Assembly (NCBI RefSeq): GCF_007741495.1
Contig: NZ_CP036262.1
Span: 5,208,001 to 5,272,000 of the forward strand
DNA length: 64,000 nucleotides
Source of the DNA: Roseimaritima multifibrata
GTDB taxonomy: Bacteria; Planctomycetota; Planctomycetia; Pirellulales; Pirellulaceae
Direction of reading: 5' to 3'
In this document: one piece after another, positions 45,752-54,930 of the stretch
Layout: each line of letters starts with the position of its first letter
How positions within the stretch are numbered: the stretch's first letter is position 1
Program-made: the position numbers and the translations under genes
Notes under the pieces: generated by a model
What the model was told of the DNA's origin: nothing
What the model saw: only the letters and a program-made list of their open reading frames with translations
The model's database searches: none

Positions 45752-46190
45752 TCTGCTCTCCGGAGGACCAATGATGCTTTGCAAACTATTAAGCCGCAGT
45801 GTAGCGGGCCAATCTCTGGGCGACAATCGACGGTCCCCCACTGACCACCAAATCAGGGCGAATCGGTAACCACGTAGACGGAATTAATCATCCCCCGCCC
45901 ACGGGACGCCCACCGTCGACACCGGGCCTCGTCCCCATCCCCCCTTGGAAAGACGGTCACTCTCGTTACGTCCACCTGCAGTGGCGCCCCCACCTCGCCC
46001 AAGAGGGCAGGGCAGCAAGCAGGTTTCAAGGGCTGCAATCCGGCGAAATTGGTCATGGAAGAATAGGGACCTCCTGGATGAATCCAATCCGCATGGCTTA
46101 AACTCGAAGAACGCCGCATGGCTTAAAATCGAAAAACATCGGCTCCTTACAAGCACAACCTCGATATTGCGGGATGGACCTAGGTTCCGA
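45752..46190. other. Divergent intergenic region with a short tandem duplication
   Basis: 439 bp between gltA and the propeller gene. It contains two 24-bp near-identical units (46089-46112 and 46114-46137, two mismatches). The open frame of the propeller protein extends back through it to 45945, but that part is low-complexity Pro/Arg and has no family look. No RNA gene is evident. Confidence 0.5.
46089..46137 (+). repeat. Two-copy 25-bp tandem repeat
   Basis: CCGCATGGCTTAAA followed by (C/A)TCGAA(G/A)AAC occurs twice with period 25, ending 53 bp before the propeller gene ATG. Confidence 0.7.
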
Positions 46191-47858
46191 ATGGATATTC
46201 CCAAAGAGACACCGCGCCGCCCTCATTATGGTTTCTGGGTTGCCCTGGCATGCGTGGTTCTGCTGTTGATTTGCCAAGGGGTCAAACCCTGGACAGACAA
46301 TCAATGGATGAACATGGGCAGCTACGTTCTTGGCGTGATTGCCTTGGTTTCGCTTAGTGTTTGGTCGATTCGGCGGGGACCGATGCCAGTCCTAAGGTGG
46401 ATCCCAACGTTATCCGTGATCGCAGCGGTGGCACTGTTTCTATCGCTTTACAAGATCACCGGAGTGACCGGCGAATTGGTGCCGACCTTTGAATTACGTT
46501 CACTCCGGCGTCCCCCGGTCGCATCGCAAGGTCTGGGAACGGCCGATCTGCAAGTGACGCAGGTTCCGGAATTCGCAGGATTCTTGGGAAACATGCGAAA
46601 CGGCGTCGTTCCGGTTCGCGAATTTTCCACCGACTGGACCGACGCAGAAGTTTTATGGAAGAAAACCGTCGGTCCCGCGTGGTCGGGGTTCGCGATCGCG
46701 GGAGATTACGCGATTACGCAGGAACAGCGTGGCGAAGGGGAATCTGGCGAGCAGTGGATCACCTGCTACCGGATCGACGACGGGGAATTGATTTGGTACC
46801 AAGCAACCCCCGGAGCCCACTACAACGGGCTAGGTGGAACGGGCCCTCGCGGCACTCCAACGATTTTCCAGGGTAACGTCTACGCCCAGACAGCCGTCGG
46901 CGTGGTCGTCTGTTTGGATGGCGCAACCGGGCAGCCGATCTGGCAACACGACCTATTCAAACGAGCCGGGCTGACGCAAGCCGAAGCGGAACAAGCCGTC
47001 ACTTGGGGCCGGTCCGGATCGCCGCTGATTGTCGACACGGAAGAGCGGACGATCGTTGTGGTTCCCTATGGCGGCCCTTCGGAACCGGACAGCCCCTTGG
47101 CCCCCGATTCGCAACCCGAAATACCGGTCAGCAGCCTGATCGCATTCGACGCCTCCACCGGCGAAGTGCTGTGGACCGGAGGACAAACGCAAATCAGTTA
47201 CGCCTCTCCCATCCTGGCAACCCTGGATGACCAACCACAAATCGTCTCGGTCAATGAATCGAACGTAACCGGGCATGCCATCGAAAACGGCGAGGTTCTG
47301 TGGACCGCCGATTGGCCGGGCGCCAGCAACGGAGGGGCGAACTGTGCCAGCCCGATCCCGTATCAAAGCGACCAATTATTGCTGGGCAAAGGCTACGGAG
47401 GCGGCTCAAAAATGCTCTCGATCGACATGGACGCGGACGTCGACGAACGGGTAACGACGGAATGGGCCGATTCACGGATCCTGAAAACCAAATTCACAAA
47501 CGCCGTACTGGATGGCGACATTGCCTATGGATTGTCCGACGGCACGCTGGAGTGTGTGGACCTGCGAAAACCGAAACGGCTTTGGCGGCAGTCACGCGGC
47601 GACCGATACGGACAGGGACAAGTGCTGCGAATCGAAGACGTTTTGCTGGCTCAAAGCGAACCGGGGGCGATTGCACTGGTCCGCTGCGACGAGCAATCCT
47701 TTCAGGAACTCACCCGTTTGCCGGGGCTGTCTGCGAAAACGTGGAACTACCCTGCGGTCGCCGGGCGAATCCTTCTGATTCGCAACGCCCGCGAAGCGAT
47801 TGCCTACCGCCTTCCTCCTCGCGTTACCCCATCATCCCCCTCCGAAAGTCTTGAATAA
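46191..47858 (+). CDS. Membrane-anchored PQQ-like beta-propeller protein
   Basis: 555 residues from the ATG at 46191. Three TM helices (about 14-31, 41-59 and 68-87) precede a periplasmic eight-bladed PQQ-like propeller with repeating blades such as [19 protein letters not shown] and [22 protein letters not shown]. Propellers of this kind bind proteins or, with added motifs, pyrroloquinoline quinone; the metal and PQQ residues are not obvious, so an enzyme call is not made. Its TAA overlaps the start of the next gene by one base. Confidence 0.87.
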   Translation: MDIPKETPRRPHYGFWVALACVVLLLICQGVKPWTDNQWMNMGSYVLGVIALVSLSVWSIRRGPMPVLRWIPTLSVIAAVALFLSLYKITGVTGELVPTFELRSLRRPPVASQGLGTADLQVTQVPEFAGFLGNMRNGVVPVREFSTDWTDAEVLWKKTVGPAWSGFAIAGDYAITQEQRGEGESGEQWITCYRIDDGELIWYQATPGAHYNGLGGTGPRGTPTIFQGNVYAQTAVGVVVCLDGATGQPIWQHDLFKRAGLTQAEAEQAVTWGRSGSPLIVDTEERTIVVVPYGGPSEPDSPLAPDSQPEIPVSSLIAFDASTGEVLWTGGQTQISYASPILATLDDQPQIVSVNESNVTGHAIENGEVLWTADWPGASNGGANCASPIPYQSDQLLLGKGYGGGSKMLSIDMDADVDERVTTEWADSRILKTKFTNAVLDGDIAYGLSDGTLECVDLRKPKRLWRQSRGDRYGQGQVLRIEDVLLAQSEPGAIALVRCDEQSFQELTRLPGLSAKTWNYPAVAGRILLIRNAREAIAYRLPPRVTPSSPSESLE

Positions 47859-48544
47859 TGGACATGCTTGTTATCGCTCCACACCCCGATGATGCGGAAC
47901 TTAGCATGGGTGGAACGATCGCTAAAATGATCGCGGCTGGCTGGGACGTGGGGATCCTGGATTTAACCACCGGGGAACCGACGCCTCACGGAAGCGAATC
48001 GATCCGGGCTGCCGAAACGGCGGCAGCGTCCGAGGCGTTGGGAGTCCGCTGGCGAAAAAATGCGGGCCTTCCCAATCGATCCCTCCAACCGACTTTAGAA
48101 GCGAGGGCGATTATTGCCGGGTATATCCGGCAAACCCGCCCTCGCTGGCTATTCGCCCCGTACTGGGAGGACGCCCACCCCGACCACGTCGCGGCCACCG
48201 AACTGGTCGAAGCGGCTCGCTTTTGGGCAAAACTATCCAAAACCGACCTGCCGGGCGAACCTTATCACCCGGAACGGATCTACTACTACTTTTCGATTCA
48301 TCTTCGCCTGGCAGTTCAACCGGCCGTCATCGTTGACATCAGCGACGAATGGGAGAAGAAATGGGAAGCGATCAACGCCTATGAAAGTCAATTTATCACA
48401 GGGCGTCCCACCGAACCGCCGACTCTGATGGACCGATTTCGCGACGATGGGGCTCACTGGGGAAGGCTGATCAACCGCAAATACGGTGAACCTTTTGCGA
48501 CCCGCGAACCGCTGGCAGTCGATTCCCTACGTGATTTCCTGTAG
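47858..48544 (+). CDS. bshB1: LmbE-family deacetylase, BshB1-like
   Basis: 228 residues. Zn-binding motifs [13 protein letters not shown] near the start and [11 protein letters not shown] near residue 107. It fits BshB1, which deacetylates GlcNAc-malate in bacillithiol synthesis, in length and in motifs such as [13 protein letters not shown] and [10 protein letters not shown]. Other LmbE enzymes deacetylate GlcNAc-phosphatidylinositol or detoxified mycothiol conjugates. No BshA or BshC gene is near, so the pathway is inferred. Confidence 0.82.
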   Translation: MDMLVIAPHPDDAELSMGGTIAKMIAAGWDVGILDLTTGEPTPHGSESIRAAETAAASEALGVRWRKNAGLPNRSLQPTLEARAIIAGYIRQTRPRWLFAPYWEDAHPDHVAATELVEAARFWAKLSKTDLPGEPYHPERIYYYFSIHLRLAVQPAVIVDISDEWEKKWEAINAYESQFITGRPTEPPTLMDRFRDDGAHWGRLINRKYGEPFATREPLAVDSLRDFL

Positions 48545-48695
48545 GTCACAGCCCCCCCATCCGTTCAAAACCGGCCCAGTTTCTTCCAGGAAAGTCCTGA
48601 TTTGGGCCTCTCCCTCATGCTACTGTTTCGCATAGCCAGCATTGTGGTTAGAATTCGTCCGACCTTCCGATCTCCTTATTTGTTTGTAAATCACG

Positions 48696-49961
48696 ATGCC
48701 ACAAGGCCTTCAAGTCGTTGTGACGGGTATTGGTGCTGTCACCCCAATCGGTGTTGGCGCGGATAGCTATTGGAATGCGCTTTGTAACAAAAAGAGCGGC
48801 CTGACCACTCTGCCGCATGCCAGTTCGCCGCCGCAGCCGGGAGACATCGGTGGGATCATCCCCGATTTCGACCCCAAGGCCTTTGTCCGGCCCCGAAAAG
48901 CCCTGAAGGTGATGTGCAGGGAACTGCAAACCTCCTTTGCGGCTTCTCGGATGGCATTTACCGACAGCGGATTCGAAGCATTCCTTGATCAGGAAGCCTC
49001 TTTCGATCGTGGGCGGATCGGGACCGTTTTTGGATCGGAGATGTTTTATGGGTCGCCTGAAGAATTGGCGGGGACGATCGACACATCGGACGACCCGGAA
49101 AGCAGTCCCATCGTTCACTTCGGCAAAGTGGCGATGAAAGAGATCTATCCGCTGTGGATGCTAAAGTACCTACCCAACATGGCTGCCTGCCACGTCGGGA
49201 TCGCCGTCCAAGCCTTTGGCCCGAACAATACCTTGGTTCTGGGGGACACTTCCGGCCCTGCCGCTATCCTGGAATCGATGTCCTGCATCGAGCGAGGGAT
49301 TGCGGATGCCGTGTTTAGTGGCGCCGCGGGAAATCGCACCAACGAGTCGGGAATCGTCTATCACGGACGAGTCCCCTTGGCCCCAGCAGCCTCCAGCCCC
49401 GAAAATTGGTCTCGACCTTTTGCTCCAGACCGCGGCGGGATGGTTGGCGGCGAAGCAGCCGCGACGCTCCTGCTGGAAAGCAGCGAATTAGCGACTCGAC
49501 GAGGCGCCAAAACCTTGGCGACGGTCGTCGGATCGGCTGTCCGATTTGTCCCCTCGCAACAACGCGGAAGCCAGCGAGCAATTGAACTGGCGATTCAGGC
49601 GGCTCTAAAACAAGCGGGACGCCAGAGCGAAGAGATCGGGTTGGTTGTCTCGCATGCGATGGGCGACCCCGAACAGGACGCGGCGGAACTACAAGCGCTC
49701 ACCAGCCAGCTTTCACAGGCGGCCATAACCACGCCGATGGCCTCCACGGGGCACTGCGGCGCCGCCTCGGGAACCCTGGCAGTCGTCACCGGAGTCCTAG
49801 CGCTCCAGCACGGAACCGTGCCGCCAGCGAGGACGTCCGAAGCGTGGCACAAGGATTTTCCTTTCACGCTTCCCTCCGAACCTCAACCGTTAGAAAAACG
49901 GTTGGTCCTGTGCGTCTGCCACACGGCACAAGGACACGCCGTCGCCATTCTACTCGCGTAG
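48696..49961 (+). CDS. Ketosynthase-fold protein lacking the catalytic cysteine
   Basis: 421 residues of the FabF/KAS-II thiolase fold. Aligning GPNNTLVLGDTSGP with the FabF motif GPSISIATACTSG puts Asp184 where the nucleophilic Cys should be. His320 (in VVSHAMGD) and His353 (in STGHCGAAS) remain, but the usual Lys five residues before the second His is Met. It cannot work as a normal condensing enzyme. Chain-length-factor-like or decarboxylase roles are possible. No partner KS or ACP gene is adjacent. Confidence 0.88.
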   Translation: MPQGLQVVVTGIGAVTPIGVGADSYWNALCNKKSGLTTLPHASSPPQPGDIGGIIPDFDPKAFVRPRKALKVMCRELQTSFAASRMAFTDSGFEAFLDQEASFDRGRIGTVFGSEMFYGSPEELAGTIDTSDDPESSPIVHFGKVAMKEIYPLWMLKYLPNMAACHVGIAVQAFGPNNTLVLGDTSGPAAILESMSCIERGIADAVFSGAAGNRTNESGIVYHGRVPLAPAASSPENWSRPFAPDRGGMVGGEAAATLLLESSELATRRGAKTLATVVGSAVRFVPSQQRGSQRAIELAIQAALKQAGRQSEEIGLVVSHAMGDPEQDAAELQALTSQLSQAAITTPMASTGHCGAASGTLAVVTGVLALQHGTVPPARTSEAWHKDFPFTLPSEPQPLEKRLVLCVCHTAQGHAVAILLA

Positions 49962-50103
49962 GGCTTCGGCTTTTTTAACGTTGAAAGGCCCCGCAATTTA
50001 CCTCGCACGGTAATTTCCCTGCCGCGGGACAAGCCATGCGTCGATCTATTAAAGGCTTAATGCTTTAGGCCCTGCGTCCTTTGGCCCCTGTATTTTTCAG
50101 CCC

Positions 50104-50188
50104 CCGCTCCGCATTCATCCTGGCGGAGCGGCAACGGCTAGCTACCGGCTCCCCCCACAAGCCCGGCGAAAGCCCAAGGCTTCGCCGG
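50104..50188. terminator. Pair of hairpins between convergent genes
   Basis: CCGCTCCGC (50104-50112) pairs with GCGGAGCGG (50123-50131), and a second stem CCGGCGAA-A-GCC / GGCTTCGCCGG spans 50163-50188 with one bulge. They sit between the KS-fold gene and the isomerase-like gene, both of which point inwards. Confidence 0.5.
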
Positions 50189-50207
50189 CGAAGACCCGAC
50201 CGCCTTA

Positions 50208-51119
50208 CTAGGCAGGTTCGTTCACCAAATGGTCATCCAGGTTTTGACTAATTTCCTTCAGTCGCTGCAAGTCACCACCACCAACTTCGGCAGCGACCCA
50301 ACCGGTGAATTTGATCTCTTTCAGGGCGGCTCGAACAGAAACCCAGTCGAGGTCTCCCTCTCCGATTTTGGTGAACTTATCGTTGGCTCGCGAAAAACCT
50401 TTTGCGTCCAGCTTGATCACGCGATGATTCAGGGTCCGAATCCAATCCGCCATATCACCATATTTCCAGTGATTCCCGATATCAAACTGCATGCCCACCA
50501 TCGGCGAATCAAACGCGTCAATGAAGCGGACGTATTGTTCGGCGGTCTGCTTATGATCCCCGCCGTGGTCATACAGCATTTGGTTCCAAACGTTTTCGAT
50601 CGCAATTTTGACGTTGTATTTTTCAGCCGTTCCCAATGCCTGCCGAATATTATCGACCGCTCGCTTAAAGATGACTTCCGGTTCGCCATCAGCTCCGACG
50701 CCTGGAACCAACAGAATGGTATCTCCGCCCAGTTCAGACGTTTCACGAATCCCGTTTTTAAGGCTTTCCAAAGCTTGCTTGCGGACCGCTGGATCAGGAT
50801 CGGTGTGATGGATTTTCCAGTGCGAACCATTCACGGTTCCATCGATTGGCAATTCGGCTTCATCGCGAGCTTTTTTCGCCGCCTCGATATCGATCCCAGG
50901 AGCACTCAGTTCGATTCCATCAAACCCAGCCGCCTTGGCTGCCTTAAATTTATCGGTCAATGTTCCGGGGACCCGAACCATCCCAACCTTCAATGTTTTT
51001 AACAACCATTTCTTTGAATCCGCTACTGGCGGTGCTGCTGCGGAGGCCCAAGAGGGCGCTAGTCCAGCGGCAACGCTTGCAGTCGTAACACTTTTTAAAA
51101 ACAATCGCCGAGACGCCAT
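50208..51119 (-). CDS. Tat-exported sugar phosphate isomerase/epimerase-like TIM barrel
   Basis: 303 residues from the ATG at 51119, which begins with an ideal twin-arginine signal (ASRRLFLKSVTTASVAAG). The xylose-isomerase-like barrel follows with metal-ligand segments such as VKIAIENVWN, MQFDIGNHWKYGD and GWVAAEVGGG. Its substrate is unknown; planctomycetes hold many exported members, perhaps acting on free sugars outside the cytoplasm. A longer open frame upstream is noise. Confidence 0.86.
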   Translation of the reverse strand: MASRRLFLKSVTTASVAAGLAPSWASAAAPPVADSKKWLLKTLKVGMVRVPGTLTDKFKAAKAAGFDGIELSAPGIDIEAAKKARDEAELPIDGTVNGSHWKIHHTDPDPAVRKQALESLKNGIRETSELGGDTILLVPGVGADGEPEVIFKRAVDNIRQALGTAEKYNVKIAIENVWNQMLYDHGGDHKQTAEQYVRFIDAFDSPMVGMQFDIGNHWKYGDMADWIRTLNHRVIKLDAKGFSRANDKFTKIGEGDLDWVSVRAALKEIKFTGWVAAEVGGGDLQRLKEISQNLDDHLVNEPA

Positions 51120-51411
51120 GAGGGAAACTCCGGAGGTAGCAGTAGAAACATAATCAGGGATCATTGTAATCGCATCCCAATCGACTTTGGCAAGCGAACT
51201 GGTAGATCGGCAGCGGATCTGCCCCGAATACGTCCGCCGAACCAATAAACCGAGCGACCGGCCGACAGCGGAGCAGTCGGGCGAGGAGGTCAGGGCAGGC
51301 ACTGTCGCCATATTGAAGGGATTTATTGATCCGGTAAGCTGTTGCCAGAAGAGACGATCACGCTTGCCGCCTGTTCTTCGATCCGTACCACTTTTTTTCA
51401 CGGTATCCGCG

Positions 51412-51858
51412 ATGCTACGCCATCAACTGATTCACCCGCAAATCAATGGTATTTTGGGAACCGCTGGACACCACAGTTCGATCTTGATCGCAGACGGAAA
51501 TTACCCCGCGGCGACAAAACGCGGCCCCAGGAGCGAGCTGGTTAGCTTGAACCTGATGCCGGGTGTCGTAACGTGCAATCAGGTTCTGCAAGCGATTCTT
51601 TCAGCGATCCCCATCGAATCGATCCAGACAATGGAAACCGAAAAAGATGGGCCCTATGCCTTAGAGGGCGACCCACCTGTCTGGGAAGAGTATCGCCAGA
51701 CCATTCAAGCCGCTGGGTTGGAAATCGATTTACAACCAACCGAGAAGTGGGCTTTTTACGATGCGGTCACCACCCCTGACCACATACTGACCATTCAAAC
51801 CGCCGACCAACAACGCTACGCCAATCTGCTTTTGTCAGTCGGCGTTCGCATGGATTGA
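51412..51858 (+). CDS. RbsD/FucU-family sugar mutarotase-like protein
   Basis: 148 residues from the ATG at 51412; upstream in-frame codons look random. The family core is AGHHSSILIADGNYP, where RbsD/FucU proteins carry the active His and Asp, and the C-terminal YANLLLSVG. These proteins interconvert pyranose forms of ribose or fucose. pyrF follows after 3 bp, so the two are probably translated from one mRNA. Confidence 0.82.
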   Translation: MLRHQLIHPQINGILGTAGHHSSILIADGNYPAATKRGPRSELVSLNLMPGVVTCNQVLQAILSAIPIESIQTMETEKDGPYALEGDPPVWEEYRQTIQAAGLEIDLQPTEKWAFYDAVTTPDHILTIQTADQQRYANLLLSVGVRMD

Positions 51859-51861
51859 TTT

Positions 51862-52791
51862 ATGACCACCTCTTTTAGCGACCGTCTATCCGCCCAGATC
51901 CGCAAAACGGGTTCGGCCACCTGTGTTGGCCTTGATCCTCGCAAGGCCTCGCTCCCCGGCGAACTGCGTCTTGCCGACGATGCATCGCCGGAAGCTTGGG
52001 CGGCTAGTTACGAAACTTTTGCAATCGGCGTGATCGATGCGGTCGCCGGCAAAGTCCCCGTCGTCAAACCTCAAGCGGCCTTCTTTGAACAACTAGGCCC
52101 CGCTGGGATGCAGGCCCTTTACCGAGTTGTTCAGCATGCTCATCGCGCGGGCTTGTTGACGATCATGGATGGGAAACGCAATGACATCGGCAGCACCGCC
52201 GAAGCCTACGCCGACGCCTACCTTGGGGCCGGCGATCGCAGCCCATGGGGAAGTGATTCGCTAACGGTCAGCCCTTACTTGGGCGCCGATAGTTTGGATC
52301 CGTTTATCGCCCGCTGTGATGAACGCGCCGCAGGTATTTTTGTGTTGGTTAAAACCTCCAATCCCGGTGGCGGAATGCTGCAGGATCGGCGGAGTGATTC
52401 CGATCAACAAACCATTTACCAAACGGTTGCCCAGCACATTGCAAAACAAAATGCGACGCGTGTTGGTGCATCGGGATATGGTCCCGTCGGTGCCGTCGTG
52501 GGAGCAACCTATCCCGAACAGCTAGCCGAATTGCGGAAAGCAATGCCGCAGGCCTACCTCCTGATTCCTGGCTTCGGAGCCCAAGGTGGCGGTGCCCAAG
52601 ATGTTGCAGCAGGGTTCCATCCCAATGGACTTGGCGCGGTTGTCAATAATTCCCGCGGAATCATCTTTGCCCACCAGCGTCCCGAATATGCGGAGAAATT
52701 TGGAGCGTCCGCATGGCAAGACGCGGTCGCCGCAGCCACCGATTTGATGAACCAACAACTCGCAAGCGTTGTCCAGCCCGCTCAGACATAA
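51862..52791 (+). CDS. pyrF: Orotidine 5'-phosphate decarboxylase (type 2)
   Basis: 309 residues, longer than the E. coli type (about 245) and matching the actinobacterial/myxobacterial subfamily. The active-site segment is MDGKRNDIGSTA with the catalytic Lys. It makes UMP in the last step of pyrimidine synthesis. Three bases separate it from the RbsD-like gene. Confidence 0.93.
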   Translation: MTTSFSDRLSAQIRKTGSATCVGLDPRKASLPGELRLADDASPEAWAASYETFAIGVIDAVAGKVPVVKPQAAFFEQLGPAGMQALYRVVQHAHRAGLLTIMDGKRNDIGSTAEAYADAYLGAGDRSPWGSDSLTVSPYLGADSLDPFIARCDERAAGIFVLVKTSNPGGGMLQDRRSDSDQQTIYQTVAQHIAKQNATRVGASGYGPVGAVVGATYPEQLAELRKAMPQAYLLIPGFGAQGGGAQDVAAGFHPNGLGAVVNNSRGIIFAHQRPEYAEKFGASAWQDAVAAATDLMNQQLASVVQPAQT

Positions 52792-52885
52792 AGGGACGGC
52801 GAACCTGGTTCGTTTCCGCTGTCGATTTCCCCACGATCGGGTTCGCCCAATGCCATCGACTTTGGCATCTGCGGGCGGTTTTCCT

Positions 52886-52914
52886 TGCCGGATCGGCGCA
52901 AGCCGACCGGCAAT
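52886..52914. terminator. Hairpin between convergent pyrF and cytochrome genes
   Basis: TTGCCGGATCGGC pairs with GCCGACCGGCAA through a GCAA loop, with one bulged A. It has no flanking T-run but is placed to end both transcripts. Confidence 0.5.
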
Positions 52915-52999
52915 CGTATTGAAAACACAATGAATTTGCCGGACGGCTCGCGCCGTTCCGCTAAGAAAGCAGATGGCATTGCACAGGCCAACCCAGCGT

Positions 53000-54919
53000 T
53001 TACTCCAGCTGGCCAGCGCCGACATGGTAATTGTGGCACTTGATGCAGCTGTCTCCGGCAGCGGACGCCGTATGGCATCCTGCACAGGTCGCTTTACCGA
53101 GCGGCAGGAAGTCATGAGCTCGCTTGGCCGTACTTGTCAGTTCGATTTGTTTCTCGTCGCCGATGCGATGGCAATGGGTGCAATCGGCTAAAACGGGCAG
53201 ATTGAAATGAGGCTGATGCGAGAATTTGGTGAATGGTCTTTCCATCACCCCACTCTTTAACGATTGCTCTAAAGGACTCCATACAAACGCGCCGTGCTGC
53301 CCACTTCGCCGCTGACCACCTCCGGGATGGCAGCGAAGGCAAGCGGCAACGGCTGGCGTCTTTAGCAATTCCGCAAGATACGGAGATTCGCTCGGCAACA
53401 TTTGCAAGGTTTCAATCAGTTCCTTCAGAACCGGATCGGCATGCCCTTTGCCAACGTATCGCAATCTGGGAGGAAGGTCGCCAGGTTCCGCGGTGTGGCG
53501 TGCATAGGCTTCGATTTCTCGTTCCAGTGCGGCGGCGAACTTGCGAGCCTGATCTTCCGGAATCCCTAGTTCGGTCCAGCTTGAAACCAGTCCTGTTTGC
53601 CCATCGGTCTTGATCTGGTTGGACATCTGCTGGATAGCAAGTGCAATCGTTTCGGCCGCCTTCGCTTGAACCACTTGGACCGGCTGGATTCTTGAGAAAT
53701 CACGATCGTACGGCAAGCGTTTCAGGGCGTCCGCCAGACGTTCATCCGAGGCCAGAAACAGGGCCGTCAATGGAGAAATTTTTCCATCATAAAACCCGGT
53801 CGCCGAATCAGGCCACGCGGTGGCTTCCTTCGGCGCGGTCGGTAGCGTCGGCAATGCAAACAGTTCAACCCCTTCCTCCGCCTGCAAGCGAAGTGATTGT
53901 TCGTGACACGCTGCACAGGTTTCCTGGTACGCGCCAGACCGAACCATCGCTCCCGAATCGGTTGTCGCATGACAGCGGACGCAGGAAACACCAGTTTGCC
54001 ACTCCGCCTGCCCACTCGCGGCAAAATGTTCCCTTAAATGAGAGCCATGATCAAAAGCGATGACATCGGTTTTCCGATAAGCCCAATCTCCCCAGTCGGG
54101 ATGGTCGGCAGCAAACGAAGCAAAACGATCTTGGTGACATGTTTGGCACTGATGGTTGGTCAAAGCCGACAAAGACCCATCGGTGCCATGGTGCTCACGA
54201 TGGCAAGCCGCACACTGGGTCGTGTTGTTTCCGACCGCCGAACGAGGCATCCTGTCGTGCCAACTGGACGGGGCCGCGGACTTGCCTGCGCGCGTCGAAT
54301 TCAGCGAAACGGTCTGCAATTCGGCTGCGGTCAGATTGTGCGCCAACGTCGCCCGGTCCTTGGCGATCGTCGCATGGTGACAATCCATACAAAGCTGTGT
54401 TTGGGTCACATTGGAATGGTCGTCATCTACCGGCAGAAACCAATTCAATAGCGAACCGCGGGCCGCCGGATGGCAGGCGGCACATCGTTGACTGGGCAAG
54501 GTTCCGCTAAGGATTTGTGCATGGGACCGGTGCAGCGGGCCTGGCCGCAGCGGCTCATCGGCGGCCGGAATACCAATCATCAATAGGAGACAGGCGATGG
54601 CCAACGCAGCCCCACCCAAAACCCACTGGCGTCTGCGTTGGTGCCAGCTGTAGCGAGGGATACAGGGGTTCGGCATCAACCCGCAGTTGCCATCGCCACC
54701 GGGTCCCGGGTCACACTTACCACCCAGGCATGCGGGGCGGCTGCATTTCCAAGACGTTCCATCTCCAATCGGCTGGCAGGGGCCTGCCAACGAACACGAT
54801 CCGTCGGGTCCAGGACCACGCGTGCACGGTTCCCCGGCGTCCGCATTCCCACAGACCCAACGATCCAGTGGTCGGTCGGTACGCGGCGGTTGCGGTAATT
54901 CAAAATCTTCGCGTCGCAT
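53000..54919 (-). CDS. Membrane-anchored decaheme cytochrome c with Cys-rich N-terminal head
   Basis: 639 residues from the ATG at 54919, 11 bp after the preceding stop. Residues 1-92 contain nine Cys in a duplicated pattern and no CxxCH. An RRR-flanked TM helix follows (about 96-117), which places the head in the cytoplasm and the rest outside. Ten CxxCH motifs then follow: six in the first part (CAACH, CMDCH, CAACH, CQTCH, CVRCH, CAACH), a helical heme-free stretch of about 190 residues, and four at the end (CLRCH, CTHCH, CAGCH, CIKCH). It is probably the periplasmic electron carrier of the three-gene module. Homology to a named multiheme family is not evident. Confidence 0.88.
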   Translation of the reverse strand: MRREDFELPQPPRTDRPLDRWVCGNADAGEPCTRGPGPDGSCSLAGPCQPIGDGTSWKCSRPACLGGKCDPGPGGDGNCGLMPNPCIPRYSWHQRRRQWVLGGAALAIACLLLMIGIPAADEPLRPGPLHRSHAQILSGTLPSQRCAACHPAARGSLLNWFLPVDDDHSNVTQTQLCMDCHHATIAKDRATLAHNLTAAELQTVSLNSTRAGKSAAPSSWHDRMPRSAVGNNTTQCAACHREHHGTDGSLSALTNHQCQTCHQDRFASFAADHPDWGDWAYRKTDVIAFDHGSHLREHFAASGQAEWQTGVSCVRCHATTDSGAMVRSGAYQETCAACHEQSLRLQAEEGVELFALPTLPTAPKEATAWPDSATGFYDGKISPLTALFLASDERLADALKRLPYDRDFSRIQPVQVVQAKAAETIALAIQQMSNQIKTDGQTGLVSSWTELGIPEDQARKFAAALEREIEAYARHTAEPGDLPPRLRYVGKGHADPVLKELIETLQMLPSESPYLAELLKTPAVAACLRCHPGGGQRRSGQHGAFVWSPLEQSLKSGVMERPFTKFSHQPHFNLPVLADCTHCHRIGDEKQIELTSTAKRAHDFLPLGKATCAGCHTASAAGDSCIKCHNYHVGAGQLE

Positions 54920-54930
54920 GACCGGTATTC

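Noticed and set aside
45945-46190. N-terminal extension of the propeller protein by 82 residues
   Set aside because: Low-complexity Pro/Arg sequence without family features; the ATG at 46191 starts directly before the first TM helix.
50208-51401. Longer N-terminus of the isomerase-like protein
   Set aside because: The 94 extra residues have no structure or motif, and would bury the twin-arginine signal that starts at 51119.
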